26,092 nucleotides of DNA from Bacteroidales bacterium (GTDB taxonomy: Bacteria; Bacteroidota; Bacteroidia; Bacteroidales; P3): NCBI GenBank assembly GCA_031271725.1, contig JAISVE010000119.1, positions 1 to 26,092 of the forward strand. The letters are read 5' to 3'. The position numbers and the translations under genes were made by a program. Under the pieces are notes generated by a model. That model searched no databases, was not told the DNA's origin, and saw nothing but the letters and a program-made list of their open reading frames with translations. Below, in pieces: positions 7,160-15,206 of this stretch. The stretch's first letter is position 1. Each line of letters opens with the position of its first letter.

Positions 7160-7801
7160 TTATAAATATTGGCTTACTGTTTTTATGAATTTTTCCTGTG
7201 TCGGTGTCACCTTTTTTTCTTTGGCCTCAAATTGCTTATCAAAAATCTCCGATTCGTCTTCATTGATTTCATACCCTTTTCCTTCATCGAATATTCCTTC
7301 GATTCCTTTTAAGGCGCCCGGGTATAATTCCAAAACAAGCAATGCCGCCGGGAATCGTTTTTCTTTGTTCGTAATTCCGTATTCTTTAGAGGATTTAAAT
7401 CCGAATCGCCGATAATAATCCGGGTCGCCGTAAATGACAATTGCTTTATAATTCATTTCGCCGGCTAATTTGAGGGTATGATTGATCAGTTTACTGCCGA
7501 TTCCCTTGTTTTGATATTCGGGTAAGACACTCACCGGACCGAATGTTAGAATCGTAAAATCCTGATCCGGTTTCTTAATTTTTGCTTCCGCATATACGAT
7601 ATTTCCGACAATTTTACCTTCATAAACGGCGACAAAATCGAGACTCCGGACAAATTCTTTAGTTTTTCTCAATTGGTGAACTACCAGATGTTCGCCGCAT
7701 CCCGGAAAGTTAAGGTTCCAAAATGCTTCCCGGGTTAAAATTTCAACCTGCCGGTGATCTTTTTCTTCTTCAAGCCTTAATTGGAAGTTTATTGGTGTCA
7801 T
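7160..7801 (-). CDS. GNAT-family N-acetyltransferase (YhbS-like)
   Basis: The acetyl-CoA-binding core is clear. FGPVSVLPEYQNKGIGSKLINH (about residues 96-117) carries the Q-x-x-G-x-G loop, and IVIYGDPDYYRRFGF follows as the usual YhbS-type strand. The C-terminal extension (about 150-213) with ALLVLELYPGAL is also typical of that subgroup. It probably acts on a small cytoplasmic molecule or protein. The start ATG at 7801 has a very strong ribosome site (GGAGGGG, 8 bases). The next gene downstream, VOC, starts 38 bp later, so the genes may share a transcript. Confidence 0.85.
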   Translation of the reverse strand: MTPINFQLRLEEEKDHRQVEILTREAFWNLNFPGCGEHLVVHQLRKTKEFVRSLDFVAVYEGKIVGNIVYAEAKIKKPDQDFTILTFGPVSVLPEYQNKGIGSKLINHTLKLAGEMNYKAIVIYGDPDYYRRFGFKSSKEYGITNKEKRFPAALLVLELYPGALKGIEGIFDEGKGYEINEDESEIFDKQFEAKEKKVTPTQEKFIKTVSQYL

Positions 7802-7823
7802 AAAGATTCCCCTCCAAAAAATA

Positions 7824-8231
7824 CTATTTCACTTTCCTTTTCAAGTCTTCTACCGTTCTTGAGAGTGCGTCTAAAGACTTTTCCAGTTCCTTAATATTTC
7901 TCTCCTGTTCGTCTAATTTTCTTTGCTGTGCCGAATTAATCTTGTTTAATTCATCAATTTCTTTTTCCTGCTTTTGCTGTTTTGTTATGGTCTCTTTCGC
8001 CTCTCTCAAATCGCTTATGTTCACCTCTTTCAAATCACTTATCAAAGTTTCTATATCCGTATTGGTAAATTTTGCCGGAACGATGTTTTTCTGATGATCA
8101 ACGATTAATAGATAACCGCGGTTAAAGGATATATTCACATCCGTTTCAAGTTTCGGATTTTTTAGTGTTTGTGCAAACACCGGAACCGCAAAAATCAAAC
8201 ACACAAGTGTAAAAAATAATGTTTTCTTCAT
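7824..8231 (-). CDS. exported coiled-coil protein, hypothetical
   Basis: An N-terminal signal peptide (MKKTLFFTLVCLIFAVPVFA-Q) with an AxA-type cleavage site is followed by a short beta-rich stretch (residues 25-60) and a long coiled coil (about 65-133, heptads with L/I/V and many K/E/Q). No enzyme motif is seen. It may be a periplasmic adaptor or a structural small protein. It starts 4 bp after the ZIP gene's stop, so the two are probably co-expressed, but a link to metal transport is only contextual. Confidence 0.7.
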   Translation of the reverse strand: MKKTLFFTLVCLIFAVPVFAQTLKNPKLETDVNISFNRGYLLIVDHQKNIVPAKFTNTDIETLISDLKEVNISDLREAKETITKQQKQEKEIDELNKINSAQQRKLDEQERNIKELEKSLDALSRTVEDLKRKVK

Positions 8232-8235
8232 ATTT

Positions 8236-8991
8236 CTAAAACGCCTTACTTAACATAAAAGCTAGTAAAAAACCGATTACGGTAATTAAAGCGACAAAAC
8301 GACCGCCGAATTTAAAGGCTTCGGGAATCATAGTGTCACAAAGCATGGCAAGGATCGCGCCGGAGGCAAACGCCATCATCGAAGCATTAACCATCGGCGA
8401 AGCGCTTCCTAGAAAAAGATAGCCGCCTATGGCCGACAGTACGGTGACAGCGAGTGTTCCCAACCAAAGCAAAATGATATTCCGTGTGGACATTCCGGAC
8501 ATTTTCATACTGACCGTGCCGGACATTCCCTCGGGCAGGTTACTTAAAAACACGGCGGCAATAAAAACGAATCCGCCGGCGCCGCCGGCCGCTACCGAAG
8601 CGCCTACCACAAACGATTCGGGGATACCGTCGAGCAAGGTTCCCAGAAAAATAGCCCCGCCCGAAGTTTCTTCGGGATTTTCGCTTTTCAGGTTTTGCTC
8701 CATTCCATGAGAACTTTTACGGAATTTACCGCCGTTATTGTCGATAAAATAATCGCCGAAAACAAAAACAAGCGCGCCTGCCAAAAAGGCGAGCCCCATC
8801 ATCAACGGCTCTTGCGATTGATCAAAACCATCGCTCATCAAGTCGATGGATAATGCCGAAATCAACACTCCGGAGCCGAAAGCCATAACGGCGGCAATCA
8901 TTCGATGCCCGATTTTGAGGTATAAACCGAGCAAGGCTCCGATTAAAATAGCGGCTCCGGAAATAAGTCCTGCAAAAGTGGCTTCTAACAT
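8236..8991 (-). CDS. ZIP-family-like metal transporter
   Basis: An integral membrane protein of 251 residues with about eight hydrophobic helices and a variable, charged loop at 85-110 (FRKSSHGMEQNLKSENPEET), as in ZupT/ZIP carriers. ZIP metal-site helices are recognisable as LDGIPESFVVG (121-130), SNLPEGMSG (150-158) and CDTMIPEA (218-225). The first has D121 where many ZIPs have histidine, so metal specificity (Zn, Fe or Mn) is open. The ATG at 8991 is chosen because AAAGGAG lies 8 bases upstream; an in-frame TTG at 9012 would overlap the preceding small reading frame. Confidence 0.8.
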   Translation of the reverse strand: MLEATFAGLISGAAILIGALLGLYLKIGHRMIAAVMAFGSGVLISALSIDLMSDGFDQSQEPLMMGLAFLAGALVFVFGDYFIDNNGGKFRKSSHGMEQNLKSENPEETSGGAIFLGTLLDGIPESFVVGASVAAGGAGGFVFIAAVFLSNLPEGMSGTVSMKMSGMSTRNIILLWLGTLAVTVLSAIGGYLFLGSASPMVNASMMAFASGAILAMLCDTMIPEAFKFGGRFVALITVIGFLLAFMLSKAF

Positions 8992-9008
8992 AAACTTTAC
9001 TCCTTTAT

Positions 9009-9119
9009 TCAATCCGTTTTAGGGTGTACAAAAGAATAATTTGTCAGTTTGTCTATAGAACCTATGTTTACTGCCGTATAATTATTGTTTTCCGAAATTT
9101 TTTCCATTTGTTTTGTCAT
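9009..9119 (-). pseudogene. truncated cupin gene remnant (36 codons)
   Basis: An ATG with an excellent ribosome site (AAGGAG, 7 bases) opens a 36-codon frame containing NYTAVNIGSIDKLTNYSFVH, then PKTD and a stop. This segment resembles the N-terminus of a family of small cupin proteins that start in the same way and continue for another 100 residues or so. Here the beta-barrel is missing and the ZIP gene follows. It is probably a deletion remnant that still serves as a translated leader between the isochorismatase and ZIP genes. It might instead be a functional small protein. The cupin match is from memory. Confidence 0.5.
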
Positions 9120-9129
9120 TTATAACTCC

Positions 9130-9687
9130 TTAGTAATGTTCTCTCAAATATTCCTCGGTATTCTTGACGGTGGAATAAAAATAATTCAGCGCGGCAAGAA
9201 AAGAATTTTGTACTTCACTCGCGGTCACGTTTTTCCCTTGAATTTCCAAATCTTTCGTAGCGCAGGCGTCTCCGATCACCTCACATATAAATCCGAAGTC
9301 TTTGGCCGCTCTTGTTGTGGCATCCACGCACATGTGAGTCATCATGCCGCAAATCACTAAATCGGTAATGTGGTTTGACTTTAAGTGATCCGATAAATCC
9401 GTTTCACGAAAACTGTTCGGAAAATTTTTAGCGATCACTTTCTCTCCGCTCACCGGCCGGACATTTTCATGAATCTCAACTCCTTGAGTGTCCGGAATAA
9501 AAAATGCGGAACCGGCTCTCGTTGAAAAATGCCGGATATGAATTACAGGTAATGACTTTTCCCTGAAATCTTTTAACAAGGTTTTGGCGTTAATACTTGC
9601 TTCAAGGCTTCCGGTTAAAGGATTCGCACCGCCTTCAAAATAATCGTTTTGAATATCAATAATCATCAATGCTTTTTTTGTTTTCAT
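9130..9687 (-). CDS. isochorismatase-fold cysteine hydrolase
   Basis: The catalytic triad of the nicotinamidase/isochorismatase superfamily is present: D11 (IIDIQNDYF), K87 (VIAKNFPNSF) and C120 (CGMMTHMCVDATTR). The cis-peptide region precedes the cysteine as ICGMMTH. The protein has 185 residues and is cytoplasmic. Substrates in this family include nicotinamide, isochorismate, ureidoacrylate and other amides; nothing here decides between them. It is followed 10 bp later by the cupin remnant and then the ZIP gene, an apparent operon. Confidence 0.9.
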   Translation of the reverse strand: MKTKKALMIIDIQNDYFEGGANPLTGSLEASINAKTLLKDFREKSLPVIHIRHFSTRAGSAFFIPDTQGVEIHENVRPVSGEKVIAKNFPNSFRETDLSDHLKSNHITDLVICGMMTHMCVDATTRAAKDFGFICEVIGDACATKDLEIQGKNVTASEVQNSFLAALNYFYSTVKNTEEYLREHY

Positions 9688-9800
9688 ATATCTTGCTTTC
9701 TGTTTAAATTCTCATACGATAAAGATATAGAAAATTATAAGCGAAAATTACGATGCCGGCAAGTTTCATTCATGTGAAATCTCGCTGTGCATCATTCTTT

Positions 9801-11120
9801 CTATTTCCCCTTTAATATTCGCGCCGAATAGGGCTTTATATCAATATGGGCCGGGTTATAAAATGATTCCTCCGAAAGCAAATCCAAAAATTCGCCGGGA
9901 CCGCAATGATTCAAATTAATGATTTTATTGGTATCGGTAATATTAACGGCCAAAAACACGCGTTCATTTTCATACGAACGTTCAAAAACAAACGGGCATT
10001 GATATTCCAAATAAATTTGTCGATAGCTGCCGTATTTCAAAGCTTTTTCCCGGTGCCTTATTTGTGCCAGTTTGCTGATGTGCCTCGTCAGCTCCGTTTC
10101 ATAAGCGGAACGTTTTTTAATGTCGATAAAAGGGCGTATTCCCTGATCGGAACCGTTTTCTTTAATACCTTGAAAACCCCATTCGCTGCCGTAATAAACC
10201 GAAGGAATCCCGGGAACCGTATAAAGTAATGTGTATAAAGTATTCAAATAAGCCGGGTTGGAAACGGTGCTCGCAATACGGTTTTGATCGTGGTTATCCA
10301 GGAATGTATATAACGGTAACCCATGATCCGGAACCGAAGTTTTGAGACAATGCGCCAATTCAAACAAATTATTGTCATTATGGCTGGAAAATAAACTTTT
10401 GTATAAAGCGTAATTGGTAACGCTGTGCAATACATTTTCGTTCGTCCATTTGGAATAATCGCCGTGCACCACTTCACCCATCAGCCAAAAGCCGGGCTTT
10501 ACATTTTCTGTGGTACGGCGAAGCTCAATCATAAAGTCAAAATCCAAAACGTCCGCCGTATCAAGCCGCATCCCGTCTATATCAAAATATTCGATCCAGA
10601 ATTTGGCTGCCGAAAGTAAATAATTTTTGGAAACCGTATTTTTAAGGTTGAATTTTGGTAATTCGTAAAACCCCGCCCATGTGGCGTAAGTAAACGGATC
10701 GCCCAAAGGACTTTGGTTTCCAAAATCAACATCCGAAAACCAATCGGAAAAATCTCGGTTATTATTTTGAAGTTCCCGAAAGGCAAAAAAATCCCGGCCG
10801 GAATGATTAAAAACACAATCAAGCATCACGCGAATGCCGTTTTCATGAAATTTTTTTACCAATGCCTGAAAGTCTTCATTAGTGCCGAGCCGGTTATCTA
10901 TTTCAAAATAGTCCGTAACATCGTAACCGTGGCTGCGTGATTTAAGAACCGGGCTGAACAATACGGTATTGAACCCCATACCTTTGATATGCGGAATCCA
11001 TTTTTCAATTTCACCGCATTTGCGGTTCAAAACGGAATAGTCGTTTATGAACGGCGCTTCCGTCAGTGAAAGTGCATATAAGTGATACACTATTGCGTCT
11101 TCATACCATTGATGTTTCAT
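9801..11120 (-). CDS. GH13 alpha-amylase-family enzyme
   Basis: Hydrolyses or transglycosylates alpha-glucans. All four GH13 regions are visible: DCVFNH (101-106), GMRLDTAD with nucleophile D187, MGEVV with acid/base E216, and FLDNHDQNR with D278. There is no signal peptide, so a cytoplasmic enzyme such as a cyclomaltodextrinase or maltogenic amylase-like glucosidase is likely. At 439 residues it has the TIM barrel and a short C-terminal beta domain but no N-terminal carbohydrate-binding module. ATG 11120 has AGGAG 7 bases upstream. It is preceded by a TetR gene on the same strand, with a matching operator in the 50-bp gap. Confidence 0.92.
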   Translation of the reverse strand: MKHQWYEDAIVYHLYALSLTEAPFINDYSVLNRKCGEIEKWIPHIKGMGFNTVLFSPVLKSRSHGYDVTDYFEIDNRLGTNEDFQALVKKFHENGIRVMLDCVFNHSGRDFFAFRELQNNNRDFSDWFSDVDFGNQSPLGDPFTYATWAGFYELPKFNLKNTVSKNYLLSAAKFWIEYFDIDGMRLDTADVLDFDFMIELRRTTENVKPGFWLMGEVVHGDYSKWTNENVLHSVTNYALYKSLFSSHNDNNLFELAHCLKTSVPDHGLPLYTFLDNHDQNRIASTVSNPAYLNTLYTLLYTVPGIPSVYYGSEWGFQGIKENGSDQGIRPFIDIKKRSAYETELTRHISKLAQIRHREKALKYGSYRQIYLEYQCPFVFERSYENERVFLAVNITDTNKIINLNHCGPGEFLDLLSEESFYNPAHIDIKPYSARILKGK

Positions 11121-11138
11121 TGTTTTCTCCTGTTATTA

Positions 11139-11156
11139 CTTACCGTTAGGTATATT
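11139..11156. promoter_or_regulatory. putative TetR operator in front of the amylase gene
   Basis: TACC-GTTA-GGTA (11141-11152) is an inverted repeat whose longer context matches the palindrome in front of the TetR gene at 15 of 19 positions when that one is read on the opposite strand (shared TACCGTT.GGTATATT). It lies about 20-40 bp upstream of the amylase start, where it would overlap the promoter. Confidence 0.6.
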
Positions 11157-11170
11157 AAGCGGTAAAAAAA

Positions 11171-11776
11171 TTAAGCGTATATGCCGTGCATAAACTGGTG
11201 TACCAATTCTTTAACACTTTTTTCATTTAAATCTTGAACGGCAAACCCGCTGAAATGAAGGCCGATATACGAATTGACGGCTCCGATAAAAGACCAGGCG
11301 AGTGTTTTGGTTTTTCCCTTAAGATTGCCGTGCGCTTTCGCCATACTCTTAAACATATTGTCGATCACGGAAAATTGAACAAAATGGTACTTTTCCACGA
11401 TTTTGAATACGGCCGAGGAACGCGGCATCGATAAATTGGCAAGAATGCACCTGTAAAAAGTTTCGTTTTCCCGGGCAAATGAAAAATAGACCTTAGTGAT
11501 GTTTGACAACACTTTGAAAATGTCCTCTTCATATACTTCGGGATTGGGGGTGTACAGGGCATTTTCCTTTATTTTTGAATTTAAACGTGCGTAATGAAAT
11601 TGCGAAACGGCATCGAACAATCCCTCTTTACTGCCGAAGTAATAGTACAAAGTCGGCTTGGTGATCCCGGCCGCTTCCGTTAATTCGTTCACAGAAACGC
11701 CTTCGTAGCCTTTCGCTGAGAATAACTCAAGCGCTCGGGCCATAATGGTGTCTTTTACCGTGCTTTTAGCATTCAT
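11171..11776 (-). CDS. TetR-family transcriptional regulator
   Basis: The N-terminal helix-turn-helix (about residues 9-58) carries the classic signature GYEGVSVNELTEAAGITKP followed by TLYYYFGSKEGLF. The rest is an all-helical ligand-binding and dimerisation domain typical of TetR. The protein has 201 residues. A perfect palindrome 8-25 bp upstream of the ATG suggests autoregulation, and a near-identical half-perfect copy precedes the amylase gene. It therefore probably represses both until a ligand, perhaps a maltooligosaccharide or unrelated hydrophobic compound, is bound. There is no clear ribosome site before ATG 11776. The ligand is unknown. Confidence 0.9.
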   Translation of the reverse strand: MNAKSTVKDTIMARALELFSAKGYEGVSVNELTEAAGITKPTLYYYFGSKEGLFDAVSQFHYARLNSKIKENALYTPNPEVYEEDIFKVLSNITKVYFSFARENETFYRCILANLSMPRSSAVFKIVEKYHFVQFSVIDNMFKSMAKAHGNLKGKTKTLAWSFIGAVNSYIGLHFSGFAVQDLNEKSVKELVHQFMHGIYA

Positions 11777-11783
11777 ACAAAGA

Positions 11784-11801
11784 ATATACCAAACGGTATA
11801 T
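11784..11801. promoter_or_regulatory. putative TetR autoregulatory operator
   Basis: ATATACC-AAAC-GGTATAT is a perfect 7-bp inverted repeat with a 4-bp spacer, directly upstream of the TetR start codon. It also overlaps the likely promoter. Its similarity to the site at 11139-11156 supports one shared repressor. Confidence 0.65.
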
Positions 11802-11819
11802 AAAATGTCAAGGGATTTT

Positions 11820-12596
11820 TTATTTTTTCATCGCTTTTGCTTTTAATGCCGGCGGCATTTTCTCAATGGCATAACGCAAGGCGGTGCGAGGCATTACCGC
11901 TTTGTGTTTCATCACATAATCAAAAACCGCTTTTAAGTGCTCTCGTTTTGTTTTCTCGCTTTCTTTAGCAATAGGTTCGCTCAGACTCGCCGCTTTCAGC
12001 ATCCAGCCGTAACCTTTTTGCACCAAATCGTCTTTATCAAGCAAGAGAATATCGGCAATTTCAAGAATATCTTTCAAAAACAACCCTTTACGCGCCGGTA
12101 TAATCAATGTTACGGCAGAAGCTCTCTTTACCCAACGCCCGGAAGACTTTGCCCACTTTTTCAATTCTTTCACATATTCGGGATACATCATCAAAAATGT
12201 TCCTATTGTGTGGTTACACAAAGTATCGCAATCCGCCCAATTGTTTACATATTTCCGAACCCACCGCTCAAAAACCTTAAAATCGGAAGGCTCATACTTT
12301 TTATGCAAAGATTCCGAAAAGACACAGGCGATAACCGCTTCCTCCAAATATTTGGATTTCCAAAGTTCTTCGCAAATGGCAAAAATCTCTTTTTTAGATA
12401 ATTCCCGTATTTGTCTATAAAAATCTCTCCCGATTTTACCAACTTCTCCTATTCTAACGCCGTAAACCTTTGCCGCCTCACCTTCCTTGAAAACACGATT
12501 GGAAGACTCAAGCGTTTTCTTATCGGTGCTGTTTTTCAGCGCTTGGCGGATTTCCGTGATTATTTTCTCTTTCATATTTTCGGCCTTTTTAATCAT
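11820..12596 (-). CDS. AlkD-like DNA alkylation repair protein
   Basis: This is an all-helical HEAT-like DNA glycosylase family that removes bulky N3/N7-alkylated purines. Landmarks are AKVYGVRIGEVGKIGRDFY (42-60), FERWVRKYVNNWADCDTLCNH (109-129) with the conserved W and D of the AlkD active-site helix, and the repeats SGRWVKRASAVTLIIPARKG and VQKGYGWMLKAAS. Length of 258 (or 251) residues is typical. The ATG at 12596 overlaps the upstream stop (ATGA); an alternative ATG at 12575 has a better AAAAGG ribosome site. It probably forms a two-gene operon with the GNAT gene. Confidence 0.87.
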   Translation of the reverse strand: MIKKAENMKEKIITEIRQALKNSTDKKTLESSNRVFKEGEAAKVYGVRIGEVGKIGRDFYRQIRELSKKEIFAICEELWKSKYLEEAVIACVFSESLHKKYEPSDFKVFERWVRKYVNNWADCDTLCNHTIGTFLMMYPEYVKELKKWAKSSGRWVKRASAVTLIIPARKGLFLKDILEIADILLLDKDDLVQKGYGWMLKAASLSEPIAKESEKTKREHLKAVFDYVMKHKAVMPRTALRYAIEKMPPALKAKAMKK

Positions 12597-13150
12597 TCAA
12601 TGTGTTCTCTCTTCAATTTACTATAAGTCGCAATATCCGTAAACATATTCCCGCTCAACAATTCACCGTCCCGCTCAATGCCTTCCCATATAAACCCTAA
12701 TCGCTTAGGGATGGATTTACTCTTCTCGTTTCCAACAGCACATTTAATTTGTATGCGGTTCAGACCTAATTCCTGAAATGCAAAGTCGCACAACCGCTTA
12801 ACGGATTTGGTAACGATACCCTTCCCTTGAAGTTTCTCGGAAAGCCAGTAACCGATTTCCGTTTTCTTGTTTTGCCTGTCCGTACCTTTAAAACCGATTA
12901 ATCCCGCGAATTGATTTTCATAACGAATGGTAAAAACAGATTCAAACCGGTCTTCCGGCTGATTTATAGTCATTTCCACAAAATCTTTGGAGTCTTTGGG
13001 TTGCCTGGTAAACTTCACAAAAGGCAGCCATTGGCCCAAATATTTTCTTTGACTGTCAATGGTATTAAAAATGTCTTGATAATCATTTAACTCTAATGGT
13101 CTCAACTGAATTTCGGTATCGATTGTTAATGTTTGATTTTGGTTAGACAT
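12593..13150 (-). CDS. RimJ/RimL-type GNAT acetyltransferase
   Basis: An acetyl-CoA-dependent N-acetyltransferase of the RimL/ribosomal-protein-serine type. LRPLELNDYQDIF occurs at 16-28, IGYWLSEKLQGKGIVTKSVKRLCDFAF holds the acetyl-CoA loop (Q-G-K-G), and LNRIQIKCAVGNEKSKSIPKRLGF is the standard C-terminal motif. The protein has 185 residues. The ATG at 13150 has AAGGG upstream. The 4-bp overlap with the AlkD-like gene suggests translational coupling. The target is unknown; RimL relatives acetylate ribosomal proteins or small metabolites. Confidence 0.88.
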   Translation of the reverse strand: MSNQNQTLTIDTEIQLRPLELNDYQDIFNTIDSQRKYLGQWLPFVKFTRQPKDSKDFVEMTINQPEDRFESVFTIRYENQFAGLIGFKGTDRQNKKTEIGYWLSEKLQGKGIVTKSVKRLCDFAFQELGLNRIQIKCAVGNEKSKSIPKRLGFIWEGIERDGELLSGNMFTDIATYSKLKREHIE

Positions 13151-13256
13151 AATAAAGCCCTTAATTATTTCTTTTATTCTGCGAAGGCATAATGCTAAAA
13201 TAGCTTTTTGAATTCGGATTTGCCTTCTAATAAGTCATCCGGCTCAAATACGGGCT

Positions 13257-14492
13257 TTATTTTTGAATCTCTTGTTTCAAGAAATCGTAAGCTTTTTTTC
13301 CCGATTCATTATAAAAAGGGACTTTTTGCTCACTTGCGAATTTATCTAACAAATTCATCAGTTCTTTTGCCTTTCCTTTTTCATTTTCAAGTAAATAGTT
13401 TTGAATTGTTTTCAAAAGAGAGTAGCGAACAGAGTAGTCAAATATCATATGTTCATCGACACTGTTTAAATTCAATCGCTTGGATAAACTTAATAAGTGA
13501 GAAATCCTTTTTTTATAATCTTCAAACGAAAGTGATGTTTTATCCGAAATCGATAATTTATCGGTAACAATACGTGGAGATAAATACTCCTTCAAATTCA
13601 GTCTCTTGTCTTCTGCAAAGAAAATGGTAAAATACAAATCTCTCCGAAACTTATTTTCTTTGAGCAAACTTAAAAACACTCTATCGCTGCGCAGTAAGTA
13701 TTTATCGTAACTTGGTTTTACTGTCCAGGAAAAGTGATCGATGGTAATGATACTATCGCTCCACTCTGTATATTCCAATGTGTCCAGTATTTTACCCGGA
13801 AGGTCAAAAGCAACGACTTTGTTGTAGGATAAAAAAGCAGGATACCATGTTGTTCCGAGTAAATTAATATCAACTACCGCAACATCGGTTCTGTATTTTT
13901 CAACAATTTGTAAATACCAAAGCGGAATGCTGAAATTATCCCCCGAAGAAATAAGAATGGCATTTTTACTGCACTCATCGAGAGCTTCTCGATTCAATTC
14001 GAGAATAAAATCGCTAAAACCGCCTCGCTTTTTTCCCTCTTTAAAAGCCCAAACGGCTGAATCTGCTTTGTTGTTATGCCAATAACTCATCGCCATGGAA
14101 CCCCACTCGGCCGATAATTTGGAATAAGGGTCGAGAATCACAATTTCTCCCGTGTATTTCGGTTCCAACTCAATTACTTTTTCAAATTGTTCACTTGATT
14201 TATATAACAAATTTAAATCCATGTTTAGCATACTTCGCCCGTCCCGGGAGTTGATCCGGCTGTAAGTATATCCTAAAAAATATCTCGCTTCGGCATCGGT
14301 TGGATTTAATTCGATGAATTTCTCGAGCATGGAAACGATTTGATAATAATCAAACTTGTCAAATTCTTTTTGACTCAGACTGCTTGCGGATTCAAATAAC
14401 TCTTTAGCTCTGTCCAAAAGAGTTTTCTCGCTGGCTGTTTGCTCGTATGCCGTCAATAAAAATGTGAAAATGACCGCTATTACTGTTTTCAT
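13257..14492 (-). CDS. exported TPR protein with a segment like the tail of DUF2723 proteins
   Basis: A weak signal peptide (MKTVIAVIFTFLLTAYEQ) is followed by TPR-like helical repeats (about 25-155; YYQIVSMLEKFIELNPTDAEARYFLGYTY, then EQFEKVIELEPKY and AMSYWHNNKADSAVWAFKEG). At 180-218, ISSGDNFSIPLWYLQIVEKYRTDVAVVDINLLGTTWYP closely resembles the soluble C-terminal part of large DUF2723 membrane proteins of Bacteroidetes-type bacteria (GDNDTFPLWYLQEVEGxRTDV pattern, from memory). The membrane half is absent here. The C-terminus is helical. There is no ribosome site before ATG 14492. The function is unknown; it is probably periplasmic. Confidence 0.7.
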   Translation of the reverse strand: MKTVIAVIFTFLLTAYEQTASEKTLLDRAKELFESASSLSQKEFDKFDYYQIVSMLEKFIELNPTDAEARYFLGYTYSRINSRDGRSMLNMDLNLLYKSSEQFEKVIELEPKYTGEIVILDPYSKLSAEWGSMAMSYWHNNKADSAVWAFKEGKKRGGFSDFILELNREALDECSKNAILISSGDNFSIPLWYLQIVEKYRTDVAVVDINLLGTTWYPAFLSYNKVVAFDLPGKILDTLEYTEWSDSIITIDHFSWTVKPSYDKYLLRSDRVFLSLLKENKFRRDLYFTIFFAEDKRLNLKEYLSPRIVTDKLSISDKTSLSFEDYKKRISHLLSLSKRLNLNSVDEHMIFDYSVRYSLLKTIQNYLLENEKGKAKELMNLLDKFASEQKVPFYNESGKKAYDFLKQEIQK

Positions 14493-14681
14493 GTTGTTTA
14501 AATTAAATTATTTTGTGCCGGCTAATTACCGGTTATATATTATTCCCACGTCAAATCAAGCCAAACCGCTCGTTGTGCAGTGCATGTGTTTATATTTCCG
14601 CTATTTCATGCCTGCTCTCTTTTTCGATATTTTCAGTCGTCAAAATTATTTTTGTCGTATGAGGGATTTGAGTTAATTTAA

Positions 14682-15108
14682 TTATATTCTTGTGACCGTA
14701 TTATTCATAAATATGCTTTCGTTATTGAGCAGAATGCATTTGGGTTTTATGTCGTAAGGAATGGATAGTTTCATTTCTTTGGCTGTTTGAATGTCATACA
14801 AAATGACGGAATTTTCGGTAGTGTCAAGAATGGCAACTCTTTTTCTTTGATCCGTTGCAAAATTAATTTTTCAGATATTGCGAACGTCTTCTGTTCTTTA
14901 ATTTTGCCGTTTTCGTAAGTATTCAGCGAAATGGTTCCTTCGTCTTTTAACAGCAAAAAATAATCTTTATTCGAATCGGAAACACTTGTTGTGTTTATGG
15001 CGTTTGCTTTTCTCCACAAGCTGTCAGAGTACAGCAAATTAGCGGTAATGCAGTTAAAACAACTGCAAAAATCTCTAACTTTCCTGTCATTGGCTTTGTT
15101 CTCTTCAT
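14682..15108 (-). pseudogene. frameshifted lipoprotein gene (two 1-base deletions)
   Basis: ATG at 15108 opens a lipoprotein signal sequence (LICCTLTACGEK, lipobox LTAC) that hits a stop after 37 codons. The frame continues one register over (NKDYFLLLKDEGTISLNTYE), and then shifts again into FATDQRKRVAILDTTENSV and on to a stop at 14682. Adding one A to the A4 run (plus-strand T-run 15008-15011) and one to the A5 run (14867-14871) restores a single 142-residue lipoprotein with beta-propeller-like strands. The 427-bp span fits 143 codons minus two bases exactly. Either the gene is freshly dead or the assembly has homopolymer errors. Confidence 0.75.
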
Positions 15109-15206
15109 TTTTTAAATTCCGGAACGACCTAAATCTAATTCATAACAAGTATAAGATTTTGATTTATTGATAAAGTTCACCGGAAAGCCCGTATCGGCTA
15201 TGATTT

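Noticed and set aside
9766..9781. parS-like sequence near TTCATTCATGTGAAAT
   Set aside because: Only 11 of 16 positions match parS, within what is expected by chance in AT-rich DNA.
13208..13567. 119-codon plus-strand frame opposite the TPR gene's 3' end
   Set aside because: Mostly antisense shadow of the TPR gene, with no ribosome site and no family pattern.
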